A stretch of 64,000 bases of DNA, from positions 186,001 to 250,000 of the forward strand of contig CAUJNA010003808.1 of the NCBI GenBank assembly GCA_963377175.1, written 5' to 3'. A program made the position numbers and the translations under genes. Within the stretch, counting starts at the first letter, position 1. The number at the start of each line of letters is the position of its first letter. The DNA comes from Effrenium voratum (lineage: Eukaryota > Sar > Dinophyceae > Suessiales > Symbiodiniaceae). This document shows positions 44,097 through 55,293 of the stretch, piece by piece. The notes beneath the pieces were generated by a model that made no database searches, was not told the DNA's origin, and saw only the letters and a list, made by a program, of their open reading frames with translations.

Positions 44097-45948
44097 GCTA
44101 AGTACAAAACCTACAAATGAACCTGCGCAGGCAATGTGGAAGCCATTGCCCGCCAAACGAGTGCCTCGCACGACATTGAGGTCTGCATTGATTGGGCACA
44201 CTCCTAGCTGAGCAGCCTGAATGCTGTCAGGGAACATTGGAACACCTTGCGCGTTAAATAGTTCCTGCCACAGCAACTGCCTGCCCTGTCGCAGTGACCA
44301 CACAAACGACTTTGTAAGCAAGCAAGGGCAAAAGTTGCTGCTGTAATTCACAAAATCTACGTTCTGTGTGAGATTTACCAGCGCGTCTCCCTTTTCAAGA
44401 AGCGTCTTCACCTCCGCATTGTCAGCATATAAATCACGCCTCACCTGTCAGGAGGGCGCACACAGACGGGTCGAAACATGCAACACCAGCAAGGCTAGCA
44501 ACAGCAGGCGGCCCAAGCTGCCTTGTACGAGGGTGGCAAAGCGTCGTAGAAGCTGCCCTTCTGCTTCTGCTTGGCGCAAAGTCTGGCCAACTCGGCTTGG
44601 ACCTTAGCGATGGTAGCAAAGGGCGGCGTGTGTGTGTGTGTGAACACTCAAGCACAGCAGTGAAGCAATGAATTTTGCTCTGGATTCATCCAAGTAACAA
44701 GATCATCAGGAGCACAAAATAGTGCGCCACCGTCAAAGTTGGGATAGCGATTCAATTTGGCAATCGCTCAAAGTCCGAACGAACAACAGCTGTATATATG
44801 CGAGCCCGTCGCACGGGAAAGCCCCTCATCTGAGGGTTTTGAATACCATGGTGGATGTTATATCCCGGAAGGTGCCGAGAAAGCAACTCGGGCTTGAAGT
44901 TGCGTGTATTCTCGTGGAAGAACACCGTCGGGCGAATCCGCTGCACCAACTTCAACTGGATTGCGAATGGCAAAACTGTCCACCCCGCGAGGGTCAGAGA
45001 TCCGCCCATGCTGCTCCAGTCAACACAGCTAGTGCCTGCCATCATGAAGCTCAGGGCCGCGTCAAGGTCGGCTTGCACTGGCAGAACATCACACTTGGCT
45101 CCGTCATGTTTGGCACAGTCTGCGACCTCCACAAACAACGGGTCGAACTGGTCCATCACCTGCAGCAATGATTCAAGCACGTGTTCACCTTTCTCACGAA
45201 TGGCCGCCTTTGCGCCGTCCTTATCGTCTTGTGCGGCGGTCCGAGATGAACATGTGGCCAGGTCAGCTTGAATTGCATCCCGATGTTGCTCCATTGTTTT
45301 CAAAACTGCAACTCGGGCCGATGGCACAAGCAGCAGAACCATGTCTGAAAAGACATGCAGCGGCGGGAATGGCTGCGACGTGATGGTCTCCTGGCAAACA
45401 GGGTCCAAGTCCACCGCGTGGAATGAAGTGCCAGAAATAAAGGGCATGCCATCAACAAGCAACTTCTTGTTCTTCTCCCTGGCCCAGAACTCAATGGACT
45501 TCTCCAGGTGAAGCTTAACGATCTCCATCCCGCCCATGCCACCTGATGGCGTCGCAAGGCTGGAAACGCAAACATGGACTTCCAGCAAAGATGACCACAC
45601 GCGAACTATTACCCAAATACGGCGGGAGAACAAAGTATGGAAAACGTGACTATGCAGAAACATAGAAATGCTGGCCGAGGGACTGTACTGGGAAAACCAG
45701 GTTGCATTGGACAAATTGCGAGCAAGACGATCCACACAGGCGTCCCCATACTCTGAAGCGCATGTGCGCACGAGGTGGAGGTGCCATTGAAAGGCCTCGG
45801 CCATGCTGTTGACGCCAATTCCTGCAAATGCATCACCATCCTTCACCTTGCGCCGCTTGCTGGGCAGCTTCTGAAACTCAGCTGATGCGGCCGGATTCGC
45901 CACGCTGTCCGCAAAGGCCTCGTCGTCTGAGCAGAATGATAGCTCCAT
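44097..45948 (-). CDS. C5-cytosine-methyltransferase-like gene, multi-exon
   Basis: Read leftward from the ATG at 45,948 (MELSFCSDDEAF), which follows an acceptor-like CTGCGCAG. DAFAGIGVNSMAEAF near 45,830 resembles SAM-binding motif I. A non-coding-like stretch (about 45,713-45,565) is probably an intron. FHAVDLDPVCQET near 45,420 fits motif II. AGTSCVDWSSMG near 45,030 fits motif IV with the catalytic cysteine. FFHENTRNF near 44,920 fits motif VI, and GFPVRRARIYT near 44,800 fits motif VIII. A further exon near 44,635-44,505 (KVQAELARLCAKQKQKGSFY) and one at 44,444-44,097 follow; the last holds RLAGNGFHIACAGSF, which fits motif X. The motif order is that of C5-methyltransferases. Dinoflagellate genomes carry many such proteins. 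Activity and true target are unknown; exon borders are approximate. Confidence 0.6.
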
Positions 45949-46561
45949 TGGTCCTGCGCAGGGAGTGATGACATGTAGCGACAAAGGAGCTTCCCCGGAA
46001 CCAGCCCCGTGTGTCACGCCCAAGAGTTTTCAAGCGCAAGCCACACACATCTAGTCGAAGTGAGAAGCGTGCCGCAATTCCTGAGCTGAACCACCAGCGA
46101 AAGCTCCTAAAATTGAGAAATGCAACACATGATCAGCACCTGGCTTGGCTGGGTCCGCAAAACTATCATTCTCACAACTAATCTCTGATTTAATCTCTCA
46201 TCTTCACAATGGGTTGACCCAGCTCACGCAAGCATGTGAAGGCCTCCTAAGTCGCAAGCCACACACAAGTAAATCAAGTAGCTCTAGCCGCTTCAAATCA
46301 GCTCTAGATATGTCTAGAGTAAGAAGCGTGCGAAAATCCTGAGCTGAACCGCCGGGGAACTCCTAAAGTCCTAAAGTGGAAAAACGCAGCCACACGATCA
46401 TCGCCTGGCTTGGCTTGGCTGGGTCCGAAAAAGTATCATCCTCAAAAACTAATATTCCATCTTGGCAATGGCTTGAATCCGTTTGTGAGGCTCGGTCTGT
46501 TGTGTGGGACCCAGCTCACGCACCCTGGAAGCGGCAATGTCGCCAGAGATCAAAATCCCGC

Positions 46562-47867
46562 TCAGACATGCCTGGGAAGGCATCCATGATGCTGACCGTG
46601 TCCATGGAGAGCACCTCGATCACCTTCGAGCGCGTCGTTGTTGCTCATGTGGATGTCCCCGTTCCGGTGCTCAGCATCCACCTCCACCTCCACGTACGAG
46701 TAATCCGACTCCATGTCGGAGTCGGGCTTCTCGGTCTCTTCATAGTTCTCAAGGTTCTGCGAGAAGTTGGTGCCATCCGAGTTGATGCTTTCAACCTCAA
46801 CCTCCTCCAGGGACACATCCATGGCCCGCTTGGCTTCCATGGCCGCATCCGCCTCCATAGCCCGCTGGGCACGGCCAGGGCCGTGGCCTGCGCCTCCATT
46901 GCCCGCCGGGCCTCCTCCGCCTTCTTGGCCTCCATGGCCTGCCTCCATGGCCCGCCGGGCCTCCTCCACCTTCTTGGCCTCCATCACCTGCGCCGCCATG
47001 GCCCGGCCTCCTCCGCCTTCTTGGCCTCCATGGCCTGCGCCTCCATGGCCCGCCGGGCCTCCTCCGCCTTCTTGGCCTCCATGGCCTGCGCCTCCATCCC
47101 GCCTTCTTGGCCTCCATGGCCTGCGCCTCCATGGCCCGCCGGGCCTCCTCCGCCTTCTTGGCCTCCATGGCCCAGTGCACCTCCATGGCCCGCCGGGCCT
47201 CCTCCGCCTTCTTGGCCTCCATGGCCCAGTGCGCCTCCACAGCCCGCCGGGCCTCCATGGCCCGCTTGGCCTCCATAGCCCGCCGGGCATCCTCTGCCCT
47301 TGCCGCCTCCTTTGTGGCTATGTGCGCCTCCATAGCTCGCCGTGCCTCGGCCCTGCGCGCCTCCACATCCCGCTTGGCCTCCTCCTGCATGGCCTTCTGC
47401 ATCTCCATTGCCCGCCCAGACTCAGCCGCCTTCCGTGCCTTCATAGCCCGCTGAGCCTCATCTGCAGCCTTGCGAGCCTGCATAGCCTGCTTGGCATCCT
47501 CGCCTCTGCGAACCTCCATCACCCGCCATGCTTCCTGCCCTGTCTTCTCCATGGCCGTCTTCTGCATATTCCGGGGTGGAACACCTTTGGCTTTGCGGAC
47601 CGGCTCCTTCTCTTTGCACCGTTTCGCTGCCTGAGCAACTTGCTTGGCCTTGAACCTCTCATAGGCAGCCTTTTTTTTCTTCTCCTGCTCCTTCTCCTTC
47701 TCCTCAAGAGCAGCTTCCATGGCTGCCACCTTCTTCGCCAGTTGCAGTGCCAGCATTCGTGTCTCCCTCAAAGTCGCCCCCGTCACCACTGGCATGGCGA
47801 ACACCGACGAAGGCTTTCCGGCACCAGGGACAATGCGTGTGGGCTTGCTTGATCCACGATACAACAT
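46562..47867 (-). CDS. Ala/Met/Glu/Arg repetitive coiled-coil protein
   Basis: Read leftward, the first 150 residues include LALQLAKKVAAMEAALEEKE and a Lys/Glu-rich helix. They are followed by repeated ARRAMEA and AMEAKKAEEARRAMEA blocks, which predict a long charged helix. From about 47,100 the reading frame is lost through indels inside the repeats (a frame rich in RRRPWRPRR is a shifted reading). The helical reading resumes in other frames to about 46,830, then VEVESINSDGTNFSQNLENY (about 46,795-46,735) looks like a unique C-terminal part. Either the repeats cover introns or this copy is decaying. Function unknown. Confidence 0.45.
46880..47290 (-). repeat. 51-bp coding tandem repeat
   Basis: Units of about 51 bp (17 codons, AMEAQAMEAKKAEEARR type) contain GCCTCCTCCGCCTTCTTGG on the plus strand. 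Several units are shortened, which changes the frame. Confidence 0.75.
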
Positions 47868-48109
47868 GCGAACTGTTCAACAATCCGTGGATGTGTGTAG
47901 AACAAATGGGATGGCCCAGGTTCAACACAAGTGAGAAGGGCAAGCAAAGTAGTTTCATACAATGAGACTGAATGAATACACCAAAACACGTATATATATA
48001 TATAATATTCAGTCTGGCAAAATAAAATGTGTAGCAAGGTTGGCGCAGGGTGGAGTTGAACCCTTGTATGTGCCCAGGGAGTGGCTGAGAGGCGGTCGGC
48101 GATAGTGGA

Positions 48110-48558
48110 TGGGAAGTGGCTGGAAGTGGCCGGGAAGTGGTCGGGAGTGGTCGGAAGTGGTCGGAAGTGGTCGGAAGTGGTCGGAAGTGGTCGGAAGTGG
48201 TCGGAAGTGGTCGGAAGTGGTCGGGAAGTGGTCGGGAAGTGGCCGGAAGTGGCCGGAAGTGGCCGGAAGTGGTCGGAAGTGGTCGGAAGTGGTCGGAAGT
48301 GGTCGGGAAGTGGTCGGAAGTGGTCGGAAGTGGTCGGAAGTGGTCGGAAGTGGTCGGCCGGGAAGTGGTCGGGAAGTGGCCGGAAGTGGTCGGAAGTGGT
48401 CGGAAGTGGTCGGAAGTGGTCGGAAGTGGTTGGAAGTGGTCGGAAGTGGTCGGAAATGGTCGGAAGTGGTCGGAAGTGGTCGAAAAAAAATGAGTAAAAC
48501 AAATGATCGGAAGTGATCGGAAGTGATCGGAAGTGATCGGAAGTGGTCGGAAGTGTGA
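48110..48558 (+). repeat. 10-bp minisatellite GGAAGTGGTC
   Basis: The decamer GGAAGTGGTC (variants GGAAGTGGCC, and an 11-mer with an extra G) is repeated about 35-40 times to 48,480. After a short A-rich break, about five more copies of the GGAAGTGATC type run to 48,558. Because the period is one more than a multiple of three, each strand reads the same ten-residue peptide cycle in all three frames (WSEVVGSGRK type on plus, DHFRPLPTTS type on minus), so long open frames arise without being genes. The flank 48,560-49,090 shows nothing supportable. Confidence 0.95.
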
Positions 48559-49090
48559 TTCCCTCGTCCACAGCCATGCCCAAATATGACGTTTTGAGCA
48601 TACATGGAGCTACTAAACACCTGAAAGTATGCATCAAAATGACGACCATAATACCACCCACCACACGCCCTGTCACTCCCTATCGTTTTTTTGTTATCGG
48701 TGTGAACCCGAAAAGCAAAACATCTAGCTTCCTATATCAGATTTATGTGTCCTTACATTTCCCTCACGACCCCCACATGAAAATAGCACATGTATTTGGA
48801 GACGTTCGGTCCTGCTGCGGCATCCTCCTCACCGCGCGCATTGTGCAGTCCGCTGGAGCTGGAAGATGTATCAGTTGCGCTGCTCGGTGATCCAGCATCT
48901 CGATGGGCCGCCATGGATCAACTAGCTGCTAGTGCGATGCCAACACTGCCAAACACATAACAAATTGAAATAAATCATGTGCTTTGTTCCGATCACAATC
49001 TGAAATGAGCTTGTGAGCCCAGCTTGTGTCATGAACTCGATCAACCGGATGACCAATGGCGACCCATTTAAAGCATACACTGGCAACGGG

Positions 49091-52000
49091 TCAGAACCCA
49101 AAAAGTGTTTGGACTACGAAACAACGGCAATCCCACATGTTGCACATGTTCAACCACAACTGCAACTGCCATGTGTTTGACATGGTGGACCTCTGGTGAG
49201 ACACCGCAATGTTTGTTTGTTTGTTTGTTTTTGTTTTTTCGGATGCTTCGGATGCTTCAAGTCGCTCCGACAAACTCTGGCTGTTGCCAGCCTCGATGAG
49301 CGAGGGGACACGGGAAAGAAACATGTGGGAGCGCCTATCTGTCACACTGGGTTCAAAAGCTTGCAAGCACCATGCCTTAATTCTTAGGAGCACATCATCC
49401 TCTGACGCCTCCTGATTGGTCTGCATCGATTTGGTGCAGTCGACATGATATGGGCACAGCGCTCTCCAAAATGGATTGTTAGCGGTCAATGGCTCGTGAT
49501 AGCCGATGTAAAACCGCCCAAACTGGACAGATTTTTCGTGCCCTTGTCGCCTCTTGGCTTCTTTGCCCAAGCGATTTGGCGGATCGGCACGTGGCTTAGG
49601 CTCTGCCCTTGGCATCCCCGAAGCTGGCCCGGATGGCATCGGCTCTGCAGGCAGCTCAGCTAGCACAGCGACCTGATGACACTTGTCTGGGCCATCAGTC
49701 AAACTTGCCCGGGTGGTAACCGCCTCATTCGCGTTGGCGTCCACACCGTCGTCATCGCACAAAGCCAGGCCCGCGTGTGTGGAGGGGGGGTCACGTCCCG
49801 AAATCAATGCCCTGTAATACACAGCCGGCTTGAATGGCAGGACCTCAATAGCCACTGGATGAGATGACTTCTCGGCGCGCGCTTGCAATGCCAACAAAGC
49901 CAAATAATATGCGGCAATTTGCCAATGATGCACAGCTGTAATCCCGGCATCGAAAAGTTTTTCTGCTGACAACAGGCAAATCAAGTATGCTGGAAAGAAT
50001 GCTCCATTCGCGCCTTGGAACCATAATTTCCTCCCGCCGCGCTTGTGTGGGATTCGCGCCAAATCTGCTGAAGACTGCAGCTGCTTGAGCTGCCAATCAT
50101 GCTCTGTCATTGAAAATTCGAGCTCGAGCGCCGTCAGATCCTGCAATGGCAGGCCATCACGTACAGCGAAAAGCCTGCTTGGCACACGGAGCCACATGGA
50201 GTGTTGAAGATGACGCTGAACCGCGTGTTCGGTCATTTGCCACTGCCCAGGAGCAGTCATTGAAGCCAGACCGGCCTACACAGGGTGGAAGCGCTGGCAG
50301 TCACAACACATTGCCTTCATTCTGCAAATTGAAGAGTGTGGTGCATGGGGCTGTCTGATTCAGAAACCCTTTGCATTTTCTAGGTTTCTAAGCATAAATT
50401 CTTGTTGAATCCAATGAACCCAGGCCGCCCAGGCCCAATCAAATGAAAATACAACGAAATTCTTGAGACCCGACATGTAGATGCATGTCTATTAGGCAAC
50501 GGTGCCCGCCGTGCCCGCCATGCTTACACAAGACAGAACATTCAAGGGCCAACCCTCAGCATCTCAGGGGGTCCCATGGTCTGCATATTTCACCCGTGGG
50601 TCCGGTTGACGTCAGGTTGAGCTACCCTTCCCGTAGCCCCTACAGCCCACCCCTCCCTTTCAGTGATAACAATGTAACCCCCTCCTGCTGCAACTGCGAC
50701 ATGTCGTGCTCCAGTTCGGCATTTGCCATGTCATGAAAGCTGGTCTGTCTGCCAGGAAATGCCCCGGCATGGACCAAAGGCTCCAGCAACTTGCAACTGC
50801 GCTCCACGACAGCTGCCTTAGAATCGGCGTCAAGCCGGATCATTGTCTTCGTGATGGCTTGCAAGTCGGTTCCGGTGAAAAGGTCTGTGCAGCTGATGTC
50901 AGTGCCGCGGGAGCGGCGCACACGAATCCTGATTTCCTCGCAGTTCTCCCGTTCCACCACATCATACAAGCGGATGGCAATATCATTTCCGCTCAGATCA
51001 TCCTCCTTGTCAAGAGGCCTCTTCAATCGGCTTGGGTTTCCGTGCGCCACGCGGAATACAACCATGCTGGCCAGCAAGGCGTCTGCATGTTGCTGATGGT
51101 CTTCCTCGTCCCGCTCAACTGCCCTGCAATCGTCCAGCCCCTCAACCATGTGCGGTCCATCCGCTGGCTCCAGTTTCAAGAGTCCGCCCTCGGGCCGCCA
51201 AGCACCTGCCAGCGGCAAAGGTGAAGTTCGATTTTTTGATGTCGCGAGGGCTGTTGTTGCCAATCGGCTTGGCAGCTGGTCAAACAAGACCTGTGGCATC
51301 GCAAAAGCATGCCGGCTCGTAGATGCAATCGCTCTGAGATGTGCCAGCATCCGGCTCCCCAACACCGAAAGGCCTGCCTTTTTTTTTGCTGAGGGAGGCC
51401 TGCCCTCAATTGCGGCTGCAATTGTCTCTGCTGATGAGAACAGCATGGTCGGGAACCGCCTGTAAACCAAACTTCGGAGCGCCTCGTGGTCCAGAATCTG
51501 ATGAGTTGTAGGGCGGCAAGCGTCTCCACCGCACAATTCCGCCACTGCGAGGGTCAGCCCCTTTTGACAAGACAGGTCAGCAGCTGTTGTTGCATCTCGC
51601 AAGTCCTTACGGCCGCTACACACAATCTAAAAAAAACACGTAGACATGCAAATCCACAAGCAAATGTTCACAGTGCAGAAAAGCAGGTCAAGCAAATCGT
51701 GTGAGTGAGTTCAAGAGCTGGAAGAAATGAAGAAACATACAAGTATGTCTGTTCGCAGCGCCAAGGCTCAGCAGGGCTAGCAAATATGCGCTCCAAGTCT
51801 GGCCAGCGAGACTCTGTGGAGATGTAAGCATCGCGAGCAGCGGGCGCCCTGAGCAGGGTGGTCTTGATGTCTTTGTGAAGAGCCTTGGCTGAGCCAAGAA
51901 AACAACACACGTGCCGGCACACCCATGCAAGCACCACCCCCACACCAATCAATTGTGGTGATGTTTGTGTTTCTTTGTTTCACAAGGTTCAAACCAAGCT

Positions 52001-55000
52001 GCCTCTATTGGTCTTTCACATATCCGGACACATTTCAGAAGGCCGGCCCACACTGCAAGATTTGGCAGCTCGTTGAGGGGCGATCCTTCTATGAAGTCGT
52101 CAACCTGTCATGCGGCACGCTGTCAACAGGAACAGTGGGCAGCGCTGGTGATCATTGTGCGACACCCCTGTGTTGCGACAAGACTAGCCTGAGCACACGC
52201 AGTCCATCAGTCGCAGTCGACCCTCTGCCAGGCCTCTGCCCGAAGCGAGGTGTCATGATCGAAGTCTGCTTGCGGGTCCGGCTCGTAGTCTCTGCAGAAG
52301 AAGCGTCTGGTCAATCTGTGGTGATTGTCTGAGCTTGCCTGAGCAAAACGCATGCGGCGTCAGATTTGGCAGGGGGGCAGGGGTGGTCACGAGCTTTCAA
52401 TCAAGAAGTCACATAAGGCGAGCTTCAGTCGCCGCGTACAGGTCTCTGCAAACTCGCATCTGTGCCCTAGCCACTTCTTCGTTCGGATGGCCACAAACGC
52501 AGAGCCGCCAGGGAAGCTGCCGCCAGTGAGATGTTTTCGCCTGCACTTCAAACACAATTCTGTCAATTGCAGCATTCCAATCCAGAAACATGTTGGATGA
52601 TTCAGCTTCAGAAAGATCACGGCACAGTGTCAATATCTGTGAGATGGCGTTGGCTGAAGCTGCTTCGATTCGGTCATCCAGCTCCCCTGCCGCCAGTTCT
52701 GGCGCCCTTCGGCCTTTGAAGCCGCACGACCCGCCAAGGGCAGATTGCCGCTGCTGCCAGCTGCGGTGAGAGAGCAGCACCTCCTCGTGGCAAGAACACC
52801 CCTCGCAGAAGGAGGCCAGCTCGGCTAAGAAGCCAGAGATGAGACCCACGAGCGAAGTGTAGGCCCAAAAAAATGGAGATTTGATGACCCCGTCAATTTC
52901 TTGGCAGAACTTTGCTGACACTTTGTACGTCTGCGGGCGGTTTCCTTGGCCCTGCGCATCTGCCGCAACTGCCGCATCTGCCTCTCATGTGTCAGAGCTC
53001 GGTCGTATTGAAGAGGCTCCAACTCTGAACTGTCTGAACTTGCACGTGAACCAAACGGATTTACTTACCTGACCCCGCCTCCGCTTCTGGGTCTGGTCGA
53101 GCACCCTTCTGGAACTTGGAGATAGACCACATCTCGCGAAGGGCTCCCTCCCTTGCCAACACAGCCAACGTAGCTGAACTCAAAGAATTCCATCCTGGCA
53201 GTGAACACTGACCACGGCTCTTGAACACGACTCTCCCGGACTCTCCCCCTGAGGTCCCCCTGCAACTTGCAACTTCTACAACAAATTACTTCCAGCCCCA
53301 GGTATTGCATGTGTCCAACCACTGAACAGGTAAACCAGACACATTGCAGCCCAAGCTGCTCCAAAGGATGAATCGACCTCCATCCCAATACTTCATTGCC
53401 CGTTCAAACACGGTGCCCCTGAAGCATGTTGCCAGCAGCCTCATCTCAAGCCCACATGCCCCGTCAAATGTCAAAAAGGAATGCTCACACTGAGTCTGCC
53501 AAGACTGCCAAGCAACCTGGCCCGGTAGTGCTCAATTGATAGCAAGTCTACAATCACACGCAGGGATTGTTGGTAGGAGTCAAAGTGGCTCAAATCGCGA
53601 AGGACGCTCTTGGTGATGTTGTCAAAGATGTGGCTCATTCCTGAACGGAACGGCACGACTATGGGTGTGGCTCAAAATTAAACAGGAGGGGTTACGCAGG
53701 TTTTGGTCCATGTTTCCACTTACCAGGGTTTTTTGGTACCGGTTTTTATGTCGCAAGACAGCCAAGTGTCCAGTCACCATCAAGCAGCCACTGATGTCAA
53801 ATGTGAAGGCGTTGTCGTTTGCCACATTACCGACATATCTAAACTGGGAACCCATGGCCTCCACGTGCTCCTTCATCAGGTCGCCCAAAGGAACTGCCGG
53901 GACCTGGAGAAGCATCTCACACCCGCCGCAACCACAACAGCCATCACAACGACTCACGACCGCCACTGCAACAACAACATCTGGCCTGCGTCATCAAGCT
54001 TTCCACTCCAAAGTCTGACGTCCAGCTCACAATTCTGCGGCTGTGCTTCGCAATGTCCGCAGCCTTGTGGAACTGGAGAACGGTCCCGTTCCCAACACTC
54101 ACAGCACTCACACTGCAAGAACAGCCAGGACATGCGCAGAAGAAGCAGCCGAGTTACATTGCCTCCCACCTCCAATTTGCAAGCATGGACCAGGCAGTTG
54201 AACTTGTGAGCCAATCCGCTGCACCCCAATCCCAGGATGCATAACGGCATCGCGTGAGTCTCAATGCCCCGCCACTGGTTGCTGCGCAGCCTGGCCCACC
54301 AAGTTTACAAGGCTCAAGTGGAAGTTTGTTTGGGTTGCTTCACAAGCCGTGTGCTGTGTGCAGTCAGGCAGCGCAAGCGTCTCGAGCTGCCTCTATTGTG
54401 GTGGCATCCTCCAGGATCCTGGGTGAACCAACACAGCTAAGCCAGGAAGCTCAACAAAAAACAAGCAAGGCAATGAGCAAAGCCAGGCAATTCATCAAGC
54501 GCCGTCCAAGACACATGAAGTCTGAACCCGACTGAGGGCTCGCGTCCCCACCTGAGCACGCAGCAACTCCAAGCCAGCAACCATTGCCAACCATGCAACG
54601 CGCAAGCACTCGCAAATCGCAGGCTGAAACCGCGCCAAGTATCCAAGAAAAACAAAGCTCTTGTGCCCATTGCTCCGCCAGAATGATCGCCGAGCCCGCA
54701 TCAGAAGTATGTCTGCCTTGGGTGCTCGCAACACAGATCCTGAAAAAACATAGACATGCCACACACGCACACACACACACACCCAAGCTTGATGGCTGCT
54801 CGCTTGCCCAATGTTTTATTGTAATGATGCAGCACGATCTTTTGCGTCATGATGAACACGAGCGGCTTCATCAGAACATAGAGGGCGCCAACTTCGGATT
54901 GAACCAGCTTTTGTGGCTTTGTGCAATGTTGGACAGCCCTACAGCTTTAAAGCTCCCCTGCGAAAAAGTCGGAAGTGTATCACACTCACTGTTGCTCTGG

Positions 55001-55293
55001 CCCTGCGAACAACACATGCAGCCCAATTGAAAAACACTTCCAGCTCCGCAATTCGCCAAATTTGGCTTCACGGTGAGCCGGTGCATCAGCAGATCCACTC
55101 CCGGCTCAGCCACAGCGCGGTGCCGCGACGTCGCTTGCCCCCCCTGGCGCTCAACTTCATGCACATGGATTGCAGTTGCATTCACTCCAGCTGCAAGAAT
55201 TACGTGGGCCAGCACTCGCCGCGCCTTCTCAATCTCAGCGTAGCTCTGCCTGCAATCCACGCACTCCTCCGGCCACCGCAACGTCCCACACAT
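49091..55293 (-). CDS. Large multi-exon gene of unknown function
   Basis: A series of minus-strand protein-like blocks probably belongs to one gene, read leftward. They are: about 55,280-55,020 (CRQSYAEIEKARRVLAHVIL); 53,915-53,740 (HVEAMGSQFRYVGNVANDN); 53,650-53,490 (HIFDNITKSVLRDLSHFDSY); 53,474-53,290 (RGTVFERAMKYWDGGRFIL); 53,260-53,070 (VFTARMEFFEFSYVGCVGKG); 53,020-52,930 (ERQMRQLRQMRRAKETARRR); 52,921-52,409 (IDRIVFEVQAKTSHWRQLPW); 51,890-51,740 (LHKDIKTTLLRAPAARDAYI); 51,623-50,640 (LTLAVAELCGGDACRPTTHQ); and 50,260-49,240 (NPFWRALCPYHVDCTK). The 170-codon block has a hydrophobic segment and several cysteines. No domain is recognised. The linkage into one gene is inferred from strand and order only. 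Confidence 0.4.

Noticed and set aside
46767..47852. Plus-strand frame rich in Pro, Trp, Ala and Leu
   Set aside because: It is the opposite strand of the Ala/Met/Glu repeat gene and has repeat-driven composition.
48081..48516. Three overlapping plus-strand frames of 125-138 codons and longer minus-strand frames
   Set aside because: They are produced by the 10-bp repeat, which is open in every frame; composition is only the cyclic repeat peptide.
48110..48558. CRISPR-like repeat array
   Set aside because: There are no spacers; the repeats are directly adjacent 10-mers in a eukaryotic context.
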